Of a stretch of 64,000 nt of DNA, positions 57,328-64,000 are shown piece after piece; position 1 is the first letter of the stretch; each line of letters opens with the position of its first letter. The position numbers and the translations under genes are program-made. This stretch comes from Streptomyces sp. NBC_01446 (GTDB taxonomy: Bacteria; Actinomycetota; Actinomycetes; Streptomycetales; Streptomycetaceae), in contig NZ_JAPEPO010000002.1 of NCBI RefSeq assembly GCF_026340095.1, forward strand, positions 806,001 to 870,000, in the 5' to 3' direction. The notes under the pieces are model-generated. The model worked only from the letters and a program-made list of their open reading frames with translations. It had not been told where the DNA came from and did not search any database.

Positions 57328-58371
57328 GGTGACCTCCTGGGTTCGGGCAATGGGAAGGACAGCTTGTCATGCCCGTCAGCACTCGTGCGCCTGCGCCTGG
57401 TGGCGCGGGTGGTCATCTGTGGACGGTCATGTCGGTGCGGCGACTGCTTCGAGGGCTGTGATGAAGGCGGTCCTGTCGGGGTCGGAGCGGCTGAGCGAAG
57501 CGGTCTGCTCGGCTGTCGTCGCGGCCGCCGTGTCGACGAGCCAGGACGCGGTCCGCAGCAGAGCTGCCGCTCCGGCCGGGTCGGCGCGGATCCCCGACGG
57601 GGTCAGTCCAGATTGCGCATCGCGTCGAGCGCGGCGGTCAGCAGGGGTGCGACCACGCCATCGGCGTTGCCGGCATGACGGTGCGGGCAAGTGAGACGTA
57701 ACGGGCCCGTGCGGCGTCGGCCGGTTCCGGGGTGAGCAGGGCGTCGAGGCGCTGTCACTCGACCGCCATGTGTCCGGCGAGCCGGCCGGGCAGTCGCTCG
57801 TACTCGTCGACGGTCGCTTCGAACCTCCTTTTCATCACCGCCGGTTCGGCCGGTTCGGCCGGTTCGGGCCGTCTGCCACGAACAGGACGCCGGTGGTCGC
57901 CACCGTCGCACGGTCGCTGAGGTCCGGGCAGCAGGCCGCGGCAAAGGTCGGGTCGCCCGGCTCCGCCGGCGCCGGGCCGGTCCCGGCCTCCAGCCGGCGG
58001 TCGGTCGGCTGCTTCAGGGTGTTGGCGTCCGTCCGCAGGCTGACGGCGTGTTCGAGCTTCAGCAGGGAGCGGCACCGCCCGTGCTCCCTGTGGGCCCGCG
58101 CGACCGCCGGCATGGCCTGCAGTTGCACATGCTCAGGCAGTCCATCGGTCACAGCTGCGCCCCCATGCCGGAGAGTTGTGCGGCACAGGCCCTGGATGAT
58201 CTCGCGTCAACTCCCCCTGAACAACGAGATGTTCGATATATCGACCGCTACCGACCGGGTATCGGCGTGACGGATTCCGGTCGTCTCCCGTTCCCCGGAC
58301 GTCAAGCATCCGTCCCCGCTTGCGTCGTGTGCCGTCCCTAGGGTCCTCGGAGGTTTCCAAGGAAGGCACTC
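57328..58371. other. Decayed region with frameshifted minus-strand remnants
   Basis: About 1 kb without an intact gene. On the minus strand three pieces have real-gene codon use but in different frames: 57835-58152 (TDGLPEHVQLQAMPAVARAH ... CPDLSDRATVATTGVLFVAD), about 57600-57840 (KRRFEATVDEYERLPGRLAG ... stop ... RLDALLTPEPADAARARYVS), and 57427-57600 (PAGAAALLRTASWLVDTAAA). They may be one degenerate gene; I do not recognise the family. A 9-bp unit CCGGTTCGG is repeated three times at about 57840-57866. Promoter elements of the ABC operon should lie near 58200-58371. Confidence 0.45.
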
Positions 58372-59313
58372 ATGGACGAACGCCTGGCAATACGGGCTCG
58401 CGGGATCACCAAGTGTTTCGGCGACGTCGTCGCGCTCGACGGCATCGATCTGGATGTGGCGCAGGGGCAGATCCACGGCCTGGTCGGACCGAACGGCGCC
58501 GGGAAGACGACGCTGCTCGGCCTGCTGCTCGGCCTGGCCGTCGCCGACGACGGCCAACTGGACATCCTGGGCGCGCCCATCGGGCGGGCGCTCGCCGCTC
58601 CCGAGGGTGTCGCCGGCTTCGTGGACGGTCCCGGTCTCTACCCCTCGCTCACCGCCAGGCAGAACCTGGCCGCGTTGGCCTCCCTGCGCGGCCTCGACGC
58701 ACGGGCGTCGGGGATCGACGACGTGCTCGGACAGGTCGGGCTCACCGATGTCGCCGACGACCGCGCCCGCGGCTTCTCCCTCGGCATGCGTCAGCGGCTC
58801 GGGCTCGCCGCGGCCCTGCTCACCAAGCCCCGGCTGCTCGTGCTCGACGAACCGTCCAACGGCCTCGACCCGGCAGGAAAGAAGCACGTACACGGCGTCC
58901 TGGCCGGGCTCGCGGCGGAGGGAACCGCCGTCGTGCTGTCGAGCCACCGCATGGACGACGTCGAGGCGCTGTGCTCGGAGGTCACCATCCTCGCCACCGG
59001 ACGGATCGCCTTCTCCGGCCCGCTGAACAAACTGGCCGCCGAGAACAGTGAGCTCGACTACCGGCTGCTGACCTCCGACCCGCAAGCCGCGCGCCGCCTT
59101 GCGGCCGACACCTCCGGGATCCGCGTCGTCGACGACTCCGTGGGACGGCACGACACCGAGGCGCTCGTCGTGCGCGCGCCGGTGCCCGCCCTCGACGAAC
59201 TGGTGGTGCGGCTCGTGCACGCGGACATCGCGCTGCGCGAGCTCGCGCCCGTGGTGTCGCCGCTCGAAGCGGCGTTTCTCGCCCTCACCGAGCAGCAGGA
59301 GAACAGCAGATGA
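58372..59313 (+). CDS. ABC exporter ATP-binding protein (CcmA/DrrA type)
   Basis: A 313-aa ABC ATPase. Walker A is GPNGAGKTTLLGLLLG, the signature SLGMRQRLGLAAALL, Walker B LLVLDEPSNGLDPAGKK, and the switch His is in VVLSSHRMDDVEAL. The C-terminal 90 residues are the extension typical of DrrA/NatA-like exporters. It overlaps the next gene (ATGA), forming a two-component exporter. The third gene, a secreted phosphoesterase, suggests a role in envelope or antibiotic/peptide processing. Confidence 0.93.
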   Translation: MDERLAIRARGITKCFGDVVALDGIDLDVAQGQIHGLVGPNGAGKTTLLGLLLGLAVADDGQLDILGAPIGRALAAPEGVAGFVDGPGLYPSLTARQNLAALASLRGLDARASGIDDVLGQVGLTDVADDRARGFSLGMRQRLGLAAALLTKPRLLVLDEPSNGLDPAGKKHVHGVLAGLAAEGTAVVLSSHRMDDVEALCSEVTILATGRIAFSGPLNKLAAENSELDYRLLTSDPQAARRLAADTSGIRVVDDSVGRHDTEALVVRAPVPALDELVVRLVHADIALRELAPVVSPLEAAFLALTEQQENSR

Positions 59314-60668
59314 CCGCAACCGTCGCCGCCGGCCCCGCCGCCGCTGCCACCCCGCGTGTCTCGGTCGCGCGCGGCTACCGCTTCGAGCTGGTCAAGCTGG
59401 TCTCGCAATGGCGGATCCGCCTGCTGGTCCTCGCCTGCTGGATCGCGCCGGCACTCTTCGTCGCCGCGGTGAGCCAGCAGAGCTCGCTCCCCGTCGACAC
59501 ACTCTTCGGCCGCTGGATGCACGCCACGGGATGGGCCGGATCGCTGGTGGTGCTCGGATTCTCGGGCACCTGGGCGCTCCCGCTGCTGACTTCGGTGGTC
59601 GCCGGTGACGTGTTCGCCTCCGAGGACCGGCTCGGGACCTGGCGCCATCTGCTCGTCGCGGTCCGCTCGCCCCGGCGGATCTTCGCCGCGAAGGCACTGG
59701 CCAGCCTCACGGTCATCCTGCTGCTCGTGGCCGGGCTGGCCTGTTCCGGCGCGGCGGGCGGGGTCGTGACGGTCGGCGACCAGCCGCTGGTCGGGCTCGA
59801 CGGTCATCTGTTGTCGCCGGGAGACGCGGCCGTTCAGGTCCTGCTCGCCTGGGTCTGCGTCCTCGCCCCGACGCTGGCCTTCGCCGCGATCGGACTGCTC
59901 GGGTCCGTCGCGCTCGGGCGCTCCCCGATGGGGCTCCTGCTGCCCATGCTCGTCGCGCTCACGATGCAGCTCGCCCAGATGCTGCCGCTCCCCGTCGCGA
60001 TGCGCCTCGCTCTGCCCAGCTACGCCTTCATCGCCTGGAACGGTCTGTTCACCGGCCCGGTACAGCTCGGTCCGCTCTTCATCGGCATCGTTGTCAGCCT
60101 GTTGTGGGCGGTGACCGCGACGGCGCTGGCCTATTTCCTCTTCCTGAGGCGCGACTTCACCGACCTGACGCACGACGGCTCGGGGCGCCGCGCCATCACC
60201 GTCGGAGCCCTGCCGCTCGTCGGGCTCCTCGTTCTGACGGCCGTCGCCTTCGCCCCGGCGACCTCGGCCACGGGCTCCGGGATCGAGCAGGACAAGGTGC
60301 AGCGCTCGGTCGCCACGGCATTCGCTCATCTCTATCGCCTGCAGACCGAGCAGCTCAACCGACCCGACGTCACCGAAGCGCAGCTCAAAGCGAGCGCGGC
60401 GTGCACCAAGGGCAGCGTCAGGGTCGCGGCCGAAGGGCCGGGCAACGACTGGCGCTGCGTCGTCTCCTGGCATCTCCCCGACGTCGAGGCCACCGGGTCG
60501 GCCATCTATCAGCTCGACGTCACCGCTGACGGGCGGTTCATGGCCGACGGCGATGGACCGAAGGAAGTGAACGGCTACTTCCTGGTGCGCACCCCGACCG
60601 GGGACGGACCGAACCCGCTCTGGCAGTTCGACGGCAATGTCGAGCTGCTCTCTACCTCGAAGGGATAA
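59310..60668 (+). CDS. ABC exporter membrane protein with extracytoplasmic C-terminal domain
   Basis: A 452-aa protein. Six or seven hydrophobic helices span residues 30-330 (RLLVLACWIAPALFVAAVSQ, LLLPMLVALTMQLAQMLPLP, VGALPLVGLLVLTAVAFAPA), in the ABC-2 style. The last 120 residues are soluble (VQRSVATAFAHLYRLQTEQL ... CTKGSVRVAAEGPGNDWRCV), with two Cys that could pair outside the cell, which is unusual for an ABC-2 permease. It starts in the ATPase stop and is followed 4 nt later by the phosphoesterase gene. Confidence 0.88.
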   Translation: MTATVAAGPAAAATPRVSVARGYRFELVKLVSQWRIRLLVLACWIAPALFVAAVSQQSSLPVDTLFGRWMHATGWAGSLVVLGFSGTWALPLLTSVVAGDVFASEDRLGTWRHLLVAVRSPRRIFAAKALASLTVILLLVAGLACSGAAGGVVTVGDQPLVGLDGHLLSPGDAAVQVLLAWVCVLAPTLAFAAIGLLGSVALGRSPMGLLLPMLVALTMQLAQMLPLPVAMRLALPSYAFIAWNGLFTGPVQLGPLFIGIVVSLLWAVTATALAYFLFLRRDFTDLTHDGSGRRAITVGALPLVGLLVLTAVAFAPATSATGSGIEQDKVQRSVATAFAHLYRLQTEQLNRPDVTEAQLKASAACTKGSVRVAAEGPGNDWRCVVSWHLPDVEATGSAIYQLDVTADGRFMADGDGPKEVNGYFLVRTPTGDGPNPLWQFDGNVELLSTSKG

Positions 60669-60672
60669 GTCC

Positions 60673-63435
60673 ATGCAGGTCACACGCCGTCGCAGGCGTG
60701 CCGCGGAGGGCCGTTCCGGCCTTCTCGGCAGACGCATCGGCCGCCGGATGCCCCTGGCCACGGCCGGCATCACGGCTCTTGCCCTCGCCGCCGCGGGCAC
60801 CGCTTTCGCCCAGACGCACCAGTTCGGCACCGACCAGGTCGGCCAGACGACGCGTCAGGGCCAGGTCATCTCCAGCGACCAGTACATCGCCCCGTACGGC
60901 GACCGTCTCGTCGTCAACAACGGCAAGATCATGTCGTCCTCGCTCAGCCCGGATGGCACCCACCTCGCGGCCTCGGTCACCGACGGCGGTATGGCGCTGT
61001 CCATCGTGGACCTCAAGAGCTGGAAGGTGCAGCAGCTCGTCGGCAACTCCGCTTCGGCCGACCTGCGGATCAGCGGCAACGACGTGGGCCAGGAGGGCCC
61101 CACGTACTCGCCCGATGGATCGCAGCTGTGGCTGGGCCAGATCGACGGCTACACCAGGTTCACCGTGAACCCGGACGGCAGTGTCGCCAATCCGACGTCC
61201 GTCAAGATCCCGGCGGACGGGCCCAAGCACGCGCTGGTGGGCGAGCCGGTGTTCTCGCCCGACGGCTCCACCGTGTACTCGGCGGTCAACGGCCAGAACC
61301 GCGTCGTCGCCATCGACGCGGCGACCGGCGCCATCCGGCAGAGCTGGTCCGTGGGCAACGCCCCGCGTGACATGGCCGAGGTCGGCGGCAAGCTCTACGT
61401 CAGCAACGAGGGCGGGCGTCCGGCGAAGCCCGGCGACACCACGATCAACTCCTACAACACCCAGGTGCCCGCCGACCCGGTGACCGCCTCCACCACCACC
61501 GGCACGGTCAGCGTCATCGACCTGGCGAAGCCGGATGCCGCCGTTTCGAGCATCAACGTCGGTCTCCACCCGACCGCGCTGTACGCCAAGAAGAACGCGC
61601 TGTTCGTCACCAACACGGCCACCAACGACGTGTCGGTCATCGACACGACCAAGAACAAGGTCGTGCAGACCGTCGCCACGCAGCCGTGGCCGGAGTCGTC
61701 GGTCGGTTACGAGCCCGACGCGGTGACGCTCACCGACGACGGTCATCTGCTGGTGACGCTCGGCCGCGCCAACGCGGTCGCCGTCTACCGGTACACGACC
61801 CCGCAGGAGCCGGTCAGCTACGTCGGTCTGCTCCCGACGGACTACTTCCCGGCGGAGATCGCCACCGTCGGCAAGCAGGTGGTCGTCTCCAACACCCGAG
61901 GAATCGACGCCCGCCGTCCCACCACCGGCGCCGGGCACGCCACCCACGACACGACATCGAGCGTGCAGCGGTTCACCCTGCCGAACGACCGCGTGATCAA
62001 GTCCGAGACGGCCAAGGTCTTCCAGCAGAACGGCTGGACCCGCGGCTCGGTCACGCTGGCCCACGGCAAGGACAAGAAGAAGACGAAGCCCGTGCCGGTC
62101 CCGGCGCGGCTCGGCGACCCTTCGACGATCAAGCACGTGTTCCTGATCGTCAAGGAGAACCGGACCTACGACCAGGTCCTCGGCGACGTCCCGGAGGGCA
62201 ACGGCGACCCGTCGCTGGCTCAGTTCGGCGAGAACGTGACGCCGAACCAGCACGCCCTGGCGAAGCAGTTCGGCCTGTACGACAACACGTACGACATCGG
62301 TACGAACTCCGCCGAGGGCCACAACTGGCTGATGCAGGCCGACGATCCGGAGTACACCGAGTCCTCTGCCGGTGAGTACGCGCGCAGTTACGACACCGAG
62401 GACGACGCGCTCGGTCACCAGCGCACCGGCTTCATCTGGACCGGCGCCCAGGCGGCCGGAAAGTCCGTACGGGACTTCGGCGAGTTCCAGCAGTTCCTCA
62501 CCAAGCCGGCGAACGCGAGCTGGCAGAACCTGTACTGCGACTCCAAGAACATGGGGGCGACCGGCCAGGACACCGCCTACCCCCTGGTGTCGTCCTCGCC
62601 CATCCCGTCGCTCAACTCCGTTTCGGTGCACGGGTTCCCGAAGTTCGATACGAGCGTCCCGGACATCTACCGGTCGGAGATCTGGAAGCGTGACTTCGAG
62701 AAGAACGGTCCGGCCAACCTGAACATGTTCTGGCTGTCCAGCGACCACACCGGCGGTCCGGCGAACGCCGCCGCCCAGGTCGCGGACAACGACCTCGCGG
62801 TCGGCCGGATGGTCGACGAGATCTCGCACAGCAAGTACTGGAAGGACTCGGCGATCTTCGTTGTCGAGGACGACTCCCAGGCCGGCCTCGACCACGTCGA
62901 CGGCCACCGCGCCCCGATCCAGATCATCAGCCCCTGGGCCAGGCACGGTGTGGTCGACAGCCACTACTACTCGCAGATCACGATGATCCGCACCATCGAG
63001 CAGATCCTCGGGGTCCACCCGATGAACCAGAAGGACAGCGCGGCCAGCCCGATGCGGGAGGCGTTCAGCCGGACGGCGGACGTCACGCCGTTCAAGGCAC
63101 TGCCCAACCGCACCTCGCTCACCGCGGGTCTGAAGACCCCGCCCTCCTGCGGTCTGGACACCCCGGCCCCGCAGAACCCCAATGCCGCGGCGGCGCCCTC
63201 GGCGAAGGTACCGGCGGACAAGCAGAAGCTCGCGGCGCAGTGGGACGCCTGGAAGTCGCAGCAGCGGCTGACCGGGCGCGACGCCAAGCCCGACTTCGCG
63301 AACCCCGCGCAGATGAACCACTTCACGTGGTACCAGACGCACGAGTGGTCGAAGCCGTACCCCGGCGAGAGCAAGATCTTCGCCCCGAAGGAGGTGCCGG
63401 GCGCCTACATCCCGTCACCGGAATCCGACGGCTGA
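60673..63435 (+). CDS. Secreted beta-propeller / phosphoesterase (alkaline phosphatase-PLC superfamily)
   Basis: A 920-aa exported protein. A long basic N-region with a hydrophobic core (RRMPLATAGITALALAAAGT) ends near TAFAQT. Residues 60-440 form a YVTN-type beta-propeller (SPDGSTVYSAVNGQNRVVAI, KKNALFVTNTATNDVSVIDT). From about residue 486 lies a phosphoesterase domain: HVFLIVKENRTYDQVLGDVP (metal-site Glu/Asn), GTNSAEGHNWLMQADDPEYT, and FVVEDDSQAGLDHVDGHRAP (metal ligands D/H) near residue 731. It could hydrolyse a phosphodiester or phosphomonoester in the envelope. ATG 60673 lies 4 nt after the exporter gene, so it belongs to the operon. Confidence 0.92.
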   Translation: MQVTRRRRRAAEGRSGLLGRRIGRRMPLATAGITALALAAAGTAFAQTHQFGTDQVGQTTRQGQVISSDQYIAPYGDRLVVNNGKIMSSSLSPDGTHLAASVTDGGMALSIVDLKSWKVQQLVGNSASADLRISGNDVGQEGPTYSPDGSQLWLGQIDGYTRFTVNPDGSVANPTSVKIPADGPKHALVGEPVFSPDGSTVYSAVNGQNRVVAIDAATGAIRQSWSVGNAPRDMAEVGGKLYVSNEGGRPAKPGDTTINSYNTQVPADPVTASTTTGTVSVIDLAKPDAAVSSINVGLHPTALYAKKNALFVTNTATNDVSVIDTTKNKVVQTVATQPWPESSVGYEPDAVTLTDDGHLLVTLGRANAVAVYRYTTPQEPVSYVGLLPTDYFPAEIATVGKQVVVSNTRGIDARRPTTGAGHATHDTTSSVQRFTLPNDRVIKSETAKVFQQNGWTRGSVTLAHGKDKKKTKPVPVPARLGDPSTIKHVFLIVKENRTYDQVLGDVPEGNGDPSLAQFGENVTPNQHALAKQFGLYDNTYDIGTNSAEGHNWLMQADDPEYTESSAGEYARSYDTEDDALGHQRTGFIWTGAQAAGKSVRDFGEFQQFLTKPANASWQNLYCDSKNMGATGQDTAYPLVSSSPIPSLNSVSVHGFPKFDTSVPDIYRSEIWKRDFEKNGPANLNMFWLSSDHTGGPANAAAQVADNDLAVGRMVDEISHSKYWKDSAIFVVEDDSQAGLDHVDGHRAPIQIISPWARHGVVDSHYYSQITMIRTIEQILGVHPMNQKDSAASPMREAFSRTADVTPFKALPNRTSLTAGLKTPPSCGLDTPAPQNPNAAAAPSAKVPADKQKLAAQWDAWKSQQRLTGRDAKPDFANPAQMNHFTWYQTHEWSKPYPGESKIFAPKEVPGAYIPSPESDG

Positions 63436-63502
63436 TGTAGTCAGAGCGCGGATCCCAAGTCGCAGATCCCGGAAGGGGCCCCTGCCCGGCATGGCGAATT
63501 CC

Positions 63503-64000
63503 AGGGGTCGTTGCAACACGGGTTGATCAACTGGCTGTGGCCAGGAGCTTAGCGAGGCGCTCGGCTGGGGTTTCCCAGCCGAGCGTTTTGCGTGGGCGGC
63601 GGTTGAGCTGGTCGGCGACCGCGCGGAGGTGTTCGGGAGTGTGGGCGGACAGGTCTGTGCCTTTCGGGAAGTATTGCCGCAGCAGGCCGTTCGTGTTCTC
63701 GTTCGAGCCGCGCTGCCAGGGACTGGCCGGGTCGCAGAAGTAGACCGGGATGTCGGTGGCGAGGGTGAATTCGTGGTGACGGCCCATCTCGCTGCCCTGG
63801 TCCCAAGTGAGGGAGCGGGCCAGGTGGGAGGGCAGCGTGGTGACCGTGCTCGTCAGGGCGTCTCGGACGGCTTCGGCACCGTGGTCGGCGGGCAGGTGCA
63901 GGAGCATGACGTAGCGGGTGGAGCGCTCCACCAGGGTGCCGATCGCCGAACCGCTGTTCTTCCCGATGATCAAGTCGCCCTCCCAGTGGCCGGGCACCGC
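63503..64000 (-). mobile_element. IS30-family insertion sequence, right-edge partial copy
   Basis: The 3' end of an IS30-type element. The terminal sequence GGGTCGTTGCAACACGG near 63505-63521 is probably the outer repeat, and the transposase fills the rest to the window edge. The other end is not visible. It lies about 68 nt after the phosphoesterase stop and does not interrupt a visible gene. Confidence 0.75.
63527..64000 (-). CDS. IS30-family transposase, partial
   Basis: The C-terminal 157 residues of a DDE transposase (integrase core). PGHWEGDLIIGKNSGSAIGT carries the first catalytic Asp, LTWDQGSEMGRHHEFTLATD the second, and DPASPWQRGSNENTNGLLRQ, with its Glu, the third. The C-terminus HLRAVADQLNRRPRKTLGWE is typical. 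The N-terminal HTH lies beyond the window. What is visible shows no damage, so the element may be active. Confidence 0.93.
   Translation of the reverse strand, partial: AVPGHWEGDLIIGKNSGSAIGTLVERSTRYVMLLHLPADHGAEAVRDALTSTVTTLPSHLARSLTWDQGSEMGRHHEFTLATDIPVYFCDPASPWQRGSNENTNGLLRQYFPKGTDLSAHTPEHLRAVADQLNRRPRKTLGWETPAERLAKLLATAS

Noticed and set aside
57840..57866. Triple 9-bp repeat as a regulatory iteron
   Set aside because: Only three units lie inside a former coding region (encoding N-R-P repeats); simple slippage is more likely.
60652..63342. 896-aa minus-strand ORF
   Set aside because: It is antisense to the secreted propeller-phosphoesterase, with no family signature.
1..64000. CRISPR array, tRNA or rRNA genes
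   Set aside because: I found no regularly spaced direct repeats apart from the in-frame HAMP units and short GC repeats, and no tRNA-like cloverleaf or rRNA sequence.

Overview
The window is a very GC-rich actinobacterial chromosome segment, almost certainly Streptomyces. Supporting signs are third codon positions dominated by G/C, many GTG starts, frequent ATGA/GTGA stop-start overlaps, and the gene families present: DUF5302, SpoIIE-type phosphatases, an interrupted SigK-type sigma factor beside an RskA-type anti-sigma gene, F420/LLM enzymes, and sugar ABC transporters encoded without their own ATPase. I see no tRNA, rRNA, CRISPR array or antibiotic gene cluster.

Layout. 1-3.5 kb: an L-fucose/L-arabinose isomerase-like gene (cut by the window edge, reading frame disturbed at its start) and an FGGY sugar kinase, followed by a mosaic of broken pieces (MalG- and MalF-type permease fragments, a TnpB fragment, a LacI-family C-terminus). 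3.4-6 kb: a cyclase/hydrolase and an NCS1 nucleobase-type transporter, flanked by remnants of an NTF2-like protein and a PucR-type regulator. 6.2-17.8 kb: a sugar-acid or oligosaccharide catabolic island, comprising a DeoR-HTH/LacI-sensor chimeric regulator, a binding protein, two permeases, a 2-hydroxyacid dehydrogenase and a DUF2264 protein, then a convergent LacI regulator and a divergent Gfo/Idh - DUF6807 - cupin operon behind a perfect LacI-type palindrome. 17.8-24.3 kb: a GH2 pseudogene, an XRE-cupin regulator divergent from an EamA transporter, a PaiB-like protein, an M20 amidohydrolase, and a TetR/MFS pair.

24.3-35.5 kb: an Ag85-type esterase with a SPOR-phosphodiester glycosidase, a polar amino-acid ABC transporter, an LLM oxidoreductase, a 1051-aa secreted discoidin-domain protein with a LacI-type operator in front of it, and a Gdt1/TMEM165 manganese exporter preceded by a convincing yybP-ykoY Mn2+ riboswitch. 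35.6-47.9 kb: small enzymes and proteins of unknown function, and a signalling locus in which a HATPase-GAF-SpoIIE phosphatase is divergent from a 1413-aa hybrid histidine kinase with six 92-residue HAMP repeats and its partner response regulator.

48-53 kb: a sigK-type sigma factor split by a TnpB-only IS605/IS1341-like element. Its anti-sigma gene is intact, and across the intergenic region lies a collapsed FAD oxidoreductase / cyclopropane synthase / DUF1295 cluster. 53-64 kb: a MarR/MFS pair, an APC permease, DUF5302, a decayed stretch, an ABC exporter operon ending in a beta-propeller/phosphoesterase, and the end of an IS30-family element at the right edge.

The strongest leads are the RNA-guided-nuclease element inside sigK, the DUF2264/DUF6807 catabolic island with its predicted operators, the HAMP-array kinase locus, and the manganese riboswitch. 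The segment is also notably rich in gene scars, which points to repeated IS605-linked deletion.
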